Shown piece by piece: positions 26,195 to 34,659 of a stretch of 39,342 nucleotides of DNA; position 1 is the first letter of the stretch; every line of letters starts with the position of its first letter. The notes below the pieces were generated by a model. The model was not told the origin of the DNA. It saw only the letters and a program-made list of their open reading frames with translations, and did not search any database. The position numbers and the translations under genes are program-made. This DNA is from Muribaculaceae bacterium Zag1 (GTDB taxonomy: Bacteria > Bacteroidota > Bacteroidia > Bacteroidales > Muribaculaceae). The DNA lies in NCBI GenBank assembly GCA_002633115.1, contig NWBJ01000061.1:1-39342 (forward strand), given 5' to 3'.

Positions 26195-26223
26195 ATTCTA
26201 AATTTTGTACGTATTTTTGTCAA
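26195..26223 (-). promoter_or_regulatory. Consensus promoter TTGACA-N17-TAGAAT
   Basis: On the minus strand TTGACA (26218-26223) and TAGAAT (26195-26200) have the ideal 17-base spacing, 41-69 bases before the four-zinc-ribbon gene. It is a standard housekeeping promoter, unlike the TTACAG series. Confidence 0.8.
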
Positions 26224-26260
26224 TCTACATTATCTGGAGGAATGACTTGCTCCTAAACCA

Positions 26261-26289
26261 GATTGCCCCTCCGCAGTGGAGGGGCAATC
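26261..26289 (-). terminator. Strong hairpin after the CAP-domain gene
   Basis: A perfect 12-base stem GATTGCCCCTCC / GGAGGGGCAATC with a 5-base loop begins 10 bases after the stop of the CAP gene. The T tail is short (CTGGTTTA). Confidence 0.75.
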
Positions 26290-26299
26290 ACATTTCTGC

Positions 26300-28333
26300 C
26301 TACTTCATAATTTTCACTGATACCGTGCTGCCCCATTCAGATCGGGTGATATTGCCGTTTGCCGCATCCGTGTAAGAGCGTACCTTGACATAGTATGTCT
26401 TCCCCTGCGAAAGACCTGCCAGCCGAAACTCCGTGCTGGAGGAGCCCTTAACTTTCACCATCCCGGTATGGTGGGAGGCTTCCTCTGAGAAATTCGCATC
26501 TTCGGAATACATCACTTCATATCCGCTTGCCCCAGACACCGAGCTAAAGAAGACCGTCAGCGTACCCTGAATATCACTCTTTACCTGCAGTCCGAACGGA
26601 TCCTTCTCCGTGATGGGTGCCGGATTCGCCTTTCGATCTGCCGAAGAGATTTCCGCCGCTTCGACGGTCACGGTCTCATCTGTCGTCGTCTCTTGCTGCT
26701 CGTCTGTCGTCGTCTCTTGCTGCTCATCTATCACTTCCTCTGACTGCTTGGCAGTCGACTCGCTCGAAGATACCCCTGAAGAAGGCTTCGAATTGATCTT
26801 AAAGGACACCGTCTTCGTACCGGAGTAGTTTCCCTTTCCGGAAACAACCACCGATGCGGTACCCGAATTGATGTTGTTTTTATAAGACACCGTATAGTCT
26901 GTTCCGGATCTCAACGTCTTCGAGCCGTATTTCACTGTGACCATCGGGGTCTTCGCCTTGCCGTCGTATGTGTAGCTTGTCTGCGAGAGGCTCACGGTAC
27001 ACTGTGACAGGCTGGTTCTGGCATTCTTAATTGTAAATGTCTTCAAGACTCTTCCGGCATAGCTGCCCTTCCCGGTAATAGTTACTCTGCCGGTTCCTAC
27101 ATTTACATTATTAGTATAGGACACCGTATAGTCCGTTCCGGATTTAAGCGTCTTTGAACCGTATTTCACTGTGACCTTCGGCTTTTTCGCATTGCCGTCG
27201 TAAGTATAGTCCGTCTGCGAAAGACTCACGCTGCACTGAGAAAGGCTGGTCGCCATCTTCTTGATGGTGAATGATTTCGTAACACTTCCGGTGTAGTTTC
27301 CCTTTCCTTTGATGGTTACCCTGCCTGTTCCTGCATTTACATTATTGCTGTAGGACACCGTGTAATCAACCCCCGGCCTTAAGCTCTGGCTACCGTATTT
27401 CACGCTGACGCTCGGCTTCTTCGCTTTCCCATCGTAGGTGTACAATGTTTGCGAAAGGGTAATCGTACACTTCGATATGCTGGTCGACGGCGCGATCACC
27501 TTAATCGTTGTGGATGCACTGATCGTTCCTTTGCTCGTCTTGGCCGTAATTTTTACGTTCCCAGCCGATTTTGCCGTCACCTCGCCGGACGAGGACACGG
27601 AAGCGACTGAAGGATTGCTGCTCGACCATGTCAGACGACTGGCATCGAGCGCCGAGGTGGATTTGGCATTTCCCCGGTTCTTCAGATAAGCGTTCACGAT
27701 TGTGCTCTCTCCCACTTTGAGCTGTCTAGAGGATGACGACAAGGTCAGAGATTTCTGTTTGTCTGGTGATACATTCATAACCACCCGTACGTCTTTACTC
27801 CCCGATTTCATATCCCCCTTAGCAGAGGAATTGCTATACACCTGCACCCAGTATGTTACACCGTTATTGGTAAAACAACCGATCCCGGTGGCTGTATATC
27901 TACTGTCTAACATGTCTTTCTTTTGTCTGGATGAGCTCATCCAACTGTTCACGGCTGCCAACGCGTTCGAATAACCCATGCCGTAATTCTCTCCGCTATA
28001 CGAGCCAAGGTGGGAATATTCGGTATTCCAAGAACTGCCGTCAGGGCGGGTATGCTTGGTGTCATAGTAGACGCTGAGTTCGGCAGCCCGCTTCATAGCC
28101 TCTTCCGTCAAAGTCTGATCCATCGTCAACTTGGATACCCCTGCTTTTGACCTCTGTTTATTCACTTCGGTCAGGACGGCGTTCGCTTTCGTATAATCGT
28201 AAGTTCCAACAACGGCAACTGTGTCCGTTGTCGTGGCGGCCTGCGCTTCCTGCGGCTTTGCCGCAAAGAGGCAAGTCAGAGCTATCAACATTGCCATAGC
28301 CCCTATTAAAAATCTGTGTTTCGTGGTTGTCAT
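26300..28333 (-). CDS. Secreted CAP/SCP-domain protein with bacterial Ig-like repeats and FN3-like end
   Basis: 677 residues. A signal peptide (1-32, ending AQAA) is followed by a CAP/SCP domain (about 45-165) with the typical ANAVLTEVNKQR start, KHTRPDGSSW, GENYG and VTYWVQVYS. Next comes a Big_2-type Ig-like domain (about 195-278, TWSSSNPSVASVSSSGEVTA), three roughly 75-residue repeats (SL(S)QC(T/S)VSLSQT.YTYDG(K/N)AK.P.V.VKYGS...GKG.Y.G), a Ser/Glu/Thr linker with a TTDEQQE duplication, and a fibronectin type III-like domain (GYEVMYSEDANF...YYVKVRSY). It has no membrane anchor or LPXTG motif, so it is probably released or held non-covalently. CAP proteins have varied roles and the activity here is unknown. 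It carries a TTACAG-type promoter like the zinc-ribbon genes. Confidence 0.94.
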   Translation of the reverse strand: MTTTKHRFLIGAMAMLIALTCLFAAKPQEAQAATTTDTVAVVGTYDYTKANAVLTEVNKQRSKAGVSKLTMDQTLTEEAMKRAAELSVYYDTKHTRPDGSSWNTEYSHLGSYSGENYGMGYSNALAAVNSWMSSSRQKKDMLDSRYTATGIGCFTNNGVTYWVQVYSNSSAKGDMKSGSKDVRVVMNVSPDKQKSLTLSSSSRQLKVGESTIVNAYLKNRGNAKSTSALDASRLTWSSSNPSVASVSSSGEVTAKSAGNVKITAKTSKGTISASTTIKVIAPSTSISKCTITLSQTLYTYDGKAKKPSVSVKYGSQSLRPGVDYTVSYSNNVNAGTGRVTIKGKGNYTGSVTKSFTIKKMATSLSQCSVSLSQTDYTYDGNAKKPKVTVKYGSKTLKSGTDYTVSYTNNVNVGTGRVTITGKGSYAGRVLKTFTIKNARTSLSQCTVSLSQTSYTYDGKAKTPMVTVKYGSKTLRSGTDYTVSYKNNINSGTASVVVSGKGNYSGTKTVSFKINSKPSSGVSSSESTAKQSEEVIDEQQETTTDEQQETTTDETVTVEAAEISSADRKANPAPITEKDPFGLQVKSDIQGTLTVFFSSVSGASGYEVMYSEDANFSEEASHHTGMVKVKGSSSTEFRLAGLSQGKTYYVKVRSYTDAANGNITRSEWGSTVSVKIMK

Positions 28334-28402
28334 AACATCTCTCTCCTTCTTTTTTGTTTGTTTTCATGCCGGCATTGAAAATGTTTATGGGTTTATATTG
28401 AT

Positions 28403-28432
28403 AGTATATTGCGAGCCACAACATGACTGTAA
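28403..28432 (-). promoter_or_regulatory. Promoter TTACAG-N18-TATACT for the CAP-domain gene
   Basis: On the minus strand TTACAG (28427-28432) lies exactly 18 bases from TATACT (28403-28408). The flank TTTTTACAGTCA is the same as at the 29758 promoter. Confidence 0.75.
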
Positions 28433-28480
28433 AAAGCATTTTCCCTGCCAGCATCTCCTTTGCAGATTTCTCATCATAGA

Positions 28481-28521
28481 AAAAGCCCTGAGCCAGCCAT
28501 TTGGGGCCATTCAGGGCTTTT
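28481..28521 (-). terminator. Rho-independent terminator after the YARHG gene
   Basis: An 11-base stem AAAAGCCCTGA / TCAGGGCTTTT is followed by T5 on the minus strand. Its stem and loop resemble the hairpin at 8641-8679. Confidence 0.85.
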
Positions 28522-28561
28522 GAATATTATTTTGTTTTCGTCTTCCATACCCGATAGAAAA

Positions 28562-29758
28562 TCAAAACTCTCCTATATTCTGATATCCCATCTCCATGTC
28601 GTAATCATTGAGCTTGTCCAGATTTTTCCACTCAAGCTTAGTGATTAAACTCATATCAAAATCATCCTCATCTGCCGTGCCGGTATACCAGTCCTTTTGA
28701 GAGAAATATGCATTTAGATTCTCGTCCTCATATATCCGCCCGTGTCTTGCAAAGATCTCGTCGCGCGCAAGCCGCGACTCTTCTTTGGAAAGTCCCTCCA
28801 AATCAGCATCATCCAACTCCACATCGCTACTATTCGGGAAGATATAATCCGCTGTGTACTCGTCATATGACATGGTACTAATATAGACATCGATGGGTAC
28901 TTTCAAAACGTCGGAACCGGAAGGGAGCAGTTCTCCAGCATTAACCAGAAGCACGATTTCTCCTCCCTCCACGATAAAGCTAAGCTCACGTCCTTCATCC
29001 TCATATTCGACATCATTCAAGGTAAGGGAATCAATCTGCGCTTCGGTTCCGTCAAGATATCCCTTCGATTGATCGAGACGAAGCGCGTCCTGCATTTTCT
29101 CCAACACCTCCGCATCACTCTCGTCTGTCAAGTCGGTAATCCGCGCCGGATCTTCACTTCCCGTACGATACGTCAGGCCATACACATAGGAAGGAGCAGC
29201 CGCTGAACTTTCATCCGAGACTTCATACAGAGTACTCAAAACACCGTTTTTATCATATACCGTCTCCGTTGCCACCTGTGTCTCTATGACAGGATCCTCG
29301 TAGATGTCAGGCTCAATCTGTTCATAAACCTCTTCCGGCATATCGCCCTCCGAAATCTCCGTTATCTCTTCCTCCTCTTCTTCCTCTTCCGCTTCCTCTT
29401 CCTCCTGTTCCTGGACGGAAGTTACTCCATTTATTTCCGTCTCAACATCTTCTCCCGTTGCATTCTCCGGTTCCACTATCTCCTCCGTCGCCTCATAGGA
29501 ATCCTCTCTATTGCCTGGCCAATGCAATACATCCGTTAAGAAAAGAATTGCCACAACGGCAGCAGCCACCACAATAATGATGACAATAATGTAAATTCTG
29601 TTTCGATTTCCTCCCCCATTGCCAGAACTGCCGGAAGGATCCGAATCCATCGGCTGGTTCGGTTCGGAAAAACCAGGGTTTTCTTTTATGAGCTGGCCAC
29701 ACCCGGAACAGTATGCCGCAGAATCATCATTCTTTTTTCCACAATATGGACAATACAT
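28562..29758 (-). CDS. Zinc ribbon - TM - acidic stalk - YARHG-domain protein
   Basis: 398 residues. A zinc ribbon (CPYC...CSGC, residues 3-21), a Ser/Gly/Asn linker, one TM helix (about 53-77) and a highly acidic stalk with a run of nine Glu (about 110-150) are followed by a beta-rich ectodomain and a C-terminal YARHG domain (ARDEIFARHGRIY...YFSQKDWYTG). The C-terminal domain is related to that of the 431-residue protein at 23866-25161, but the rest of the ectodomain is different. The start MYCPYCGKK has GAGGTAACG upstream. It is a single-gene unit, with the TTACAG-type promoter at 29810-29839 and a terminator 41 bases after its stop, divergent from the lipoprotein gene at 29999. Confidence 0.93.
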   Translation of the reverse strand: MYCPYCGKKNDDSAAYCSGCGQLIKENPGFSEPNQPMDSDPSGSSGNGGGNRNRIYIIVIIIVVAAAVVAILFLTDVLHWPGNREDSYEATEEIVEPENATGEDVETEINGVTSVQEQEEEEAEEEEEEEEITEISEGDMPEEVYEQIEPDIYEDPVIETQVATETVYDKNGVLSTLYEVSDESSAAAPSYVYGLTYRTGSEDPARITDLTDESDAEVLEKMQDALRLDQSKGYLDGTEAQIDSLTLNDVEYEDEGRELSFIVEGGEIVLLVNAGELLPSGSDVLKVPIDVYISTMSYDEYTADYIFPNSSDVELDDADLEGLSKEESRLARDEIFARHGRIYEDENLNAYFSQKDWYTGTADEDDFDMSLITKLEWKNLDKLNDYDMEMGYQNIGEF

Positions 29759-29809
29759 TTTTCGTTACCTCGTTTTGAATTTTCGTTTTGTTACAGGATT
29801 TATATTGTT

Positions 29810-29839
29810 ATTTTACCATAAGTCCTGAACTGACTGTAA
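29810..29839 (-). promoter_or_regulatory. Promoter TTACAG-N18-TAAAAT for the 29758 gene
   Basis: On the minus strand TTACAG (29834-29839) lies exactly 18 bases from TAAAAT (29810-29815), with TG one base before the -10 box. Confidence 0.75.
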
Positions 29840-29936
29840 AAAACATTTTTTTGAACCATCCACTTTCCAATGGAGAACTTTTCAACAATAAAACTCCCCT
29901 GACACAACCGCATCAAATAAAATCAAAAAATCAAAA

Positions 29937-29966
29937 TTACAGCCTCCTTTTTTGCGGTGATAGGAT
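29937..29966 (+). promoter_or_regulatory. Promoter TTACAG-N18-TAGGAT for the lipoprotein operon
   Basis: TTACAG (29937-29942) is followed after exactly 18 bases by TAGGAT (29961-29966), with TG one base before. It diverges from the 29810-29839 promoter, the two -35 boxes being 97 bases apart. The downstream flank TTACAGCCTCC is repeated at 32197. Confidence 0.65.
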
Positions 29967-29998
29967 ATATAAAAACGATAACAGGAAGGAGAAACATT

Positions 29999-30676
29999 AT
30001 GAAAAAGATTGTAGCATTTGCATTGATGGGTATTTTAATAGTCAGCATGTCTGGCTGCAGACACAGCAGCAAGCTCTCCTCGTTGGTAGAAAAATCAGCA
30101 ACAGAAACGGCTGATTCCGGAATCGACACATCTGAAAGTGTTGAAACAGAAACCGATCGGGCTAATATGGAGGAATCTAACAACGAAGAGGCGGCAGAGA
30201 CGACTGACGAAGAGTCAAGCGAAGAGATTAACACAGACGATGTCACAGATCAGGCTGATGACGATGGAACCTTTGATATTCAAGTGACCATACCAGATAA
30301 TATCCGTTCGCAACTTTCCGGGGATGAAACATTTATCATCTCATACGAAAGCGATGATTTTGATGGAGAAGTGCGTACCGGTACGTTGTCGGTAAATGCG
30401 CTTGAATATGAAAACGCACAGACGGTAACTATGGAAGAGGGATTTTACTTTGTTACCGAAATCACTTGTTTGAATGATACCAACAGCGTGATTTATGATG
30501 CCGGATATTCATGCAGCGATTTATTTGTTTCATCAAATGATGAAATTGATCGCACCGCATTAAATATCGCGATCGGATGGGAGGCAATGAAGGCTATCAT
30601 AGATGAGGAAGGAGCCTCCGTGGCAGTAAACTATAACCCGCCGGAAATGCCAACAGGGCCCTATATAATAGGATAA
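29999..30676 (+). CDS. Small acidic lipoprotein
   Basis: 225 residues. A signal sequence MKKIVAFALMGILIVSMSGC ends in a lipobox-like SMSGC, so Cys20 is probably lipidated and the protein held on the outer face of the membrane. Residues 25-95 are a low-complexity Thr/Ser/Glu/Asp stalk (many ET and EES pairs). The remaining 130 residues form a beta-rich domain (IQVTIPDNIRSQLSGDETFIISYESDDFDG) that resembles no family I can name. The ATG at 29999 has AGGAAGGAG seven bases before it. The next lipoprotein gene follows after 12 bases, forming an operon. Confidence 0.9.
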   Translation: MKKIVAFALMGILIVSMSGCRHSSKLSSLVEKSATETADSGIDTSESVETETDRANMEESNNEEAAETTDEESSEEINTDDVTDQADDDGTFDIQVTIPDNIRSQLSGDETFIISYESDDFDGEVRTGTLSVNALEYENAQTVTMEEGFYFVTEITCLNDTNSVIYDAGYSCSDLFVSSNDEIDRTALNIAIGWEAMKAIIDEEGASVAVNYNPPEMPTGPYIIG

Positions 30677-30688
30677 AGGGATAAAAAC

Positions 30689-32164
30689 ATGAAAAAGAAC
30701 AAATGGATCTCAATCATTCCCCTATTCCTCTTTTGTATCTGTTTGTTGTCCGGCTGCAAAGAAAAAACACTAATTTCCCTTGAAGACTTCCAAACTATAT
30801 TGGAAAACCATGGTTGCACAATTGAGGGCGATATTATTATTGTAGATGAGGAGGAAGGACGGGCCGTTTATACAAATGGGACAAAATTTTCTTTTTACGA
30901 TATAACATATTGTGAATTTGAAAAGGAACAGTCTTGCCAAGAATTTTATGCGCAATGTGTTGAGGATATGAAAGAAACCTGTAATTCGTTCACAGAAAAC
31001 AGCAAGGACCAATGCTATGGAAGTGATGATACGCAGTATCATTTTATATCAAAAGCTGGTAATACATGCATCTGCGCCGACACCGATTTAGATTTTCAAG
31101 AGGAAGTAATTGAAATCCTAGAAGAATTACAGGTGGCGGATCCGAATGATGCCCCGGCAGAAGAAGAATCTGCGGAAGATGCCGCCACAACCAACTGGGT
31201 CACTGCGACGCAAACCGAATACGATAATTCGGATGTGACAAGTTATAAAGAATTTTCCTATGATGACGAACATCGTTTGGTATCAACCATTCAATATGAC
31301 GTACCCGGTGGCACTGTTACAAAAACGTGGCTTTATACCTACGACGAAAACGATAATATAACGTTGGAGGTTGTTATGGATTCGAACGGATCCGAGGAGC
31401 GTACAGAATATACCTACGATGAAAATGGCAATATAATATCCGAGGCCAATAAAAATTCCGACGAGGATAGTTTTACCCAATATAACTATGATGAAAACAA
31501 CAACATGACAGAGGAAGTCCATTCCAGTTCGGGTGAATTCTCGTATCTTATCGAATATACTTATGACGACAACAACAATTTAATATTGGCGAAACATCCA
31601 TCTTCGGACGAATTTTTCGACTATTATTCTGAATACACTTACGACGAAAACGGCAATTTGACATTAGAAGTTGATACATATTCAGACGACCGCGAAGGGT
31701 ATTCCGAATATACTTACGATAAGAACGGCAATATGACTTCGGAAGTTCATGTGGATTGGGATGGTGCCGCGATTAAATCCGAATATACCTATGACGAGAA
31801 CGGTAATAAAACCATGACGGTTTGTTGGAATCCGATCGGAGAAAGTTATACCGAATATTATTTTTACGACAAAAACGGGAATAAGATAGCGGACGCTAAA
31901 GCATTCGATGTGAGCATCAAACTGCTTCGCAACAAATATACTTATGAATCCTATGAAGCACCTGCTGCAGTGGAAGAAACTGCAACTAATATAGAAAGCT
32001 TAGAACCAGAAGGCATTGAGGCCCACAAAGAAGAGGTCTATCAAGACGGATCAGATTTTTCTCAAACTAAGGTATCCGAGACAGAATCGGAAACGAAGGG
32101 TGAATTTTTTGTTCAAAAATTTCTGACCGGTATCGTTACGAATTTATTGAAACATGCAAAATAA
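30689..32164 (+). CDS. Lipoprotein with short YD (RHS-like) repeats
   Basis: 491 residues. The signal ends in LLSGC (Cys23), a good lipobox. A globular Cys-containing domain (about 30-150, with ISLEDFQTILENHGCTI) is followed by an acidic linker and then about nine YD-type repeats (YTYDENGN(I/L/M)), each about 20-25 residues, from about 180 to 425. A C-terminal part without repeats ends in a weakly hydrophobic helix. YD repeats form beta-barrel shells in large RHS/YD toxins, but here there are too few for a shell and no toxin domain is attached. Membrane-attached, ligand unknown. The ribosome site is AAAGGGAT before ATG. Confidence 0.9.
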   Translation: MKKNKWISIIPLFLFCICLLSGCKEKTLISLEDFQTILENHGCTIEGDIIIVDEEEGRAVYTNGTKFSFYDITYCEFEKEQSCQEFYAQCVEDMKETCNSFTENSKDQCYGSDDTQYHFISKAGNTCICADTDLDFQEEVIEILEELQVADPNDAPAEEESAEDAATTNWVTATQTEYDNSDVTSYKEFSYDDEHRLVSTIQYDVPGGTVTKTWLYTYDENDNITLEVVMDSNGSEERTEYTYDENGNIISEANKNSDEDSFTQYNYDENNNMTEEVHSSSGEFSYLIEYTYDDNNNLILAKHPSSDEFFDYYSEYTYDENGNLTLEVDTYSDDREGYSEYTYDKNGNMTSEVHVDWDGAAIKSEYTYDENGNKTMTVCWNPIGESYTEYYFYDKNGNKIADAKAFDVSIKLLRNKYTYESYEAPAAVEETATNIESLEPEGIEAHKEEVYQDGSDFSQTKVSETESETKGEFFVQKFLTGIVTNLLKHAK

Positions 32165-32196
32165 AGGCGCTCCAAATAAACCAAAAAAAACAAAAC

Positions 32197-32226
32197 TTAC
32201 AGCCTCCGTGTTTACTGTGGTATGAT
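32197..32226 (+). promoter_or_regulatory. Promoter TTACAG-N18-TATGAT
   Basis: TTACAG (32197-32202) is followed after exactly 18 bases by TATGAT (32221-32226) with TG one base before. It drives the zinc ribbon - YD repeat gene at 32286. The TGTGGTATGAT end is repeated at 35870-35880 upstream of the broken paralogue. Confidence 0.75.
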
Positions 32227-32285
32227 AATAAAGACAACAGAAAGTGTTATCAGTCTTTTCGCAAAAAATATTAGGGAGACAAAAA

Positions 32286-33446
32286 ATGTATTGCAGACAA
32301 TGTGGAAGTGAAATCCCGGAAGGGGCTAAATTCTGTAAGAAGTGCGGCAGCCCTGTCACAAATCCAAAACAAGTGAAGGATTCCGGCGTGCCTGGCTCGC
32401 CAAAAAATGGCGGCGGTCAAAAGCATGCCCTGCGCAATGCCACAATCGCGATCGTAGTATGTGCCGCCGTTGTGGTCGTGCTGCTCGCTGTTTTATTGCC
32501 AAGAGTGAATGGCGAAAGTGGAACGGGCGATGAACCGGTGCCAGCTCAGGACAGCACCACAACCGAACCCACAACAGTCGAAAAAGATACAAAAGAATCG
32601 GAAGAGGAAACTGTCCCGCCTACCTGGGTCCTGACAACAGAAACCAAATACTTAAATTCGGAAGTAGAAGAGTATATAGAATATTCTTATGATAAACAGC
32701 ATCTTTTGGCATCAAAAATCAAGTATAACAAACCTGGCGGCCTCGTTGAAGATACTTGGAAATATTCTTACGACAAAAACGGTAATATGCTATCAGAAAT
32801 TGAAACATTTTCAAGCGGAGGCGAGCATCGTAATGAATATACCTATGACAAAAACGGCAATATGACATCGGAAGTTGAGACATTTGCAAGCGGAGATGAG
32901 TCTCAAACCGAATATACCTACGATGATAACGGCAATTTGACACAAAAGGTTAAAAACGGCAAAACTCTAACCGATTATACCTACGATGATAACGGTAATA
33001 TGACATCGGAAGTTGTTTCGAATTTGGATGGCTTTAGAAGCCGCACCGAATATACTTACGACGAAAACGGCAATTTAACATCGGAAAATTATACGACTGC
33101 ATCCGGATCCGAAAAGCTTACCGAATATACCTATGACGAAAACGGCAATTTGATTTTGATGGTGGAAGGAGGCACGGTCGCAACCGAATATACCTACGAC
33201 GAAAATGGCAATATGATCACGGAAACGGAAAAGAATTATATTAGCCAAGAGTGGTATCAGGAGGTCAGCAACTATGAATATACTTACGATGAGAATGGCA
33301 ACATGACCTCATGGATTCGAAAGGATCTGAATTACGATCTTGTTTATAAATATACCTACGACGAAAACAACAATATGACCTCGAAAATAATTACAAATTC
33401 GGATGGGGACGAACAGCATACCGATTATACCTACGAATACATTTAA
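32286..33446 (+). CDS. Zinc ribbon - TM - YD-repeat protein
   Basis: 386 residues. A zinc ribbon (CRQC...CKKC, residues 3-21), a linker, one TM helix (about 56-76, ATIAIVVCAAVVVVLLAVLL), a Thr/Glu-rich stalk and a YD-repeat ectodomain (about 115-385) of about eleven YTYD(E/K/D)NGN repeats of roughly 20-24 residues. The ectodomain is the same type as that of the 491-residue lipoprotein, but anchored by a TM helix with an inside zinc ribbon. GGGAG lies 7 bases before the ATG. The protein ends within a repeat with no C-terminal domain. It is the intact paralogue of the broken gene at 35944-36916. Confidence 0.93.
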   Translation: MYCRQCGSEIPEGAKFCKKCGSPVTNPKQVKDSGVPGSPKNGGGQKHALRNATIAIVVCAAVVVVLLAVLLPRVNGESGTGDEPVPAQDSTTTEPTTVEKDTKESEEETVPPTWVLTTETKYLNSEVEEYIEYSYDKQHLLASKIKYNKPGGLVEDTWKYSYDKNGNMLSEIETFSSGGEHRNEYTYDKNGNMTSEVETFASGDESQTEYTYDDNGNLTQKVKNGKTLTDYTYDDNGNMTSEVVSNLDGFRSRTEYTYDENGNLTSENYTTASGSEKLTEYTYDENGNLILMVEGGTVATEYTYDENGNMITETEKNYISQEWYQEVSNYEYTYDENGNMTSWIRKDLNYDLVYKYTYDENNNMTSKIITNSDGDEQHTDYTYEYI

Positions 33447-33458
33447 AGGAGAAAAATC

Positions 33459-34646
33459 ATGTTTTGCAAAAAATGCGGAAATCAGATCCCGGAAAACGCT
33501 CAGTTTTGTCCAAAGTGCGGCGCACCGACTGTTCATTCCGAGTCTGCTTCTACACAACAAAATACGGATGACAGTCCATCTGAGAACTCTGGTTCCCAAA
33601 CATCTCCCGGAACTCCCGGGAAAAAAGGGCTGCCAAGGTATTTGCTCATAATCATTATCGCAGTGGTTGCGGCAGTTGTGATTATTATTGCGGCCGTGGC
33701 GGTTCATTCACATCGGGAAAATTCTATTCCTTCCGATGAAACAACAAAGATAGAGCAGGAGAAAGTTGTAGAGGAGGATGAGGGCAATAATGCTGTCGAG
33801 GAGGACGAGGACAAAGAAGCTGCTAAAGAAACAACAGATGCAGAAACTACGGATGAAGTAACTGCTGAAGAGGCCGAAGCAAACGCACTGAAAGAAAAGG
33901 TAACTATTTCAGACATAACGTTTAAGGAACACGAAACATCAGATCTGGTAATGGGATACGATAACATTGATTATATGGTCGAAATGACGGTAAGCAATGA
34001 CAACGATGTCTCCTGTGATGTTTATCCTTCTTTACAGGCAACAGTTGAGGTAACCAATGGTTATGGCGACAAGAGTAACAAAGAAATACACTTGCTCCGT
34101 TCAAGAAGCAATATGATTAATTCTCCGTATTCAAGGATGTTTACTCGAGACAGGTATAACGCAGACGACAACTACGACGAATACATGATTCCGGTCGGGC
34201 TTGCCCCTCACGAGACGAAGAAGGTCATTTATTACATGGATGGAGCATATACGTCGGCCAACAGCGAGTTTGACTTTGGAACCGATGGTCCGATCACCGA
34301 TGTAAAACTGCTTGACTATACCGTGGAGGAAGCCCCTTATACATATATAAACATTTCGGAAAACCTGAATAACGAGACCGGCGCGATAACGAATACCACC
34401 GGAGAAAGATGGCGCACTGGAGGGGCAAATTATGAACAAGTTACCAACGGCTCCCCAGACTCGTCTTCCAAAACATCCGCGGAACGTTATTCCACTTCTG
34501 GTGAATATGTCGACAGAGATGACGATGTAATCATTACGAATTCAGACATATACGATGCGGAAAACGAGACAGGTATGGTACCGGTTCTATTTTGGTATCA
34601 GGTGGATTCGGCATATTCTGACAACCATGAATCCGCTGGATTTTAA
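33459..34646 (+). CDS. Zinc ribbon - TM - beta-rich ectodomain protein (copy 1)
   Basis: 395 residues. A zinc ribbon (CKKC...CPKC), a Ser/Gly/Pro linker, one TM helix (about 65-88, LLIIIIAVVAAVVIIIAAVAV), an acidic Glu/Asp/Thr stalk (about 98-140) and an ectodomain of about 190 residues that begins VTISDITF and contains VEMTVSNDNDVSCDVYPS and GLAPHETKKVIYYMD. The pattern (a conserved turn, then GLAPHETK) is like Ig-fold domains of DUF4352 type, without certainty. It lies 12 bases after the YD-repeat gene with AAAGGAG as ribosome site, so it is in the same operon. The next gene is a tandem duplicate. Confidence 0.92.
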   Translation: MFCKKCGNQIPENAQFCPKCGAPTVHSESASTQQNTDDSPSENSGSQTSPGTPGKKGLPRYLLIIIIAVVAAVVIIIAAVAVHSHRENSIPSDETTKIEQEKVVEEDEGNNAVEEDEDKEAAKETTDAETTDEVTAEEAEANALKEKVTISDITFKEHETSDLVMGYDNIDYMVEMTVSNDNDVSCDVYPSLQATVEVTNGYGDKSNKEIHLLRSRSNMINSPYSRMFTRDRYNADDNYDEYMIPVGLAPHETKKVIYYMDGAYTSANSEFDFGTDGPITDVKLLDYTVEEAPYTYINISENLNNETGAITNTTGERWRTGGANYEQVTNGSPDSSSKTSAERYSTSGEYVDRDDDVIITNSDIYDAENETGMVPVLFWYQVDSAYSDNHESAGF

Positions 34647-34659
34647 GGGAGAAAAAATC

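Noticed and set aside
31330-33440. YD repeats as sign of an RHS toxin with immunity gene
   Set aside because: Too few repeats, no RHS core cleavage motif, no C-terminal toxin region and no small immunity-like gene following.
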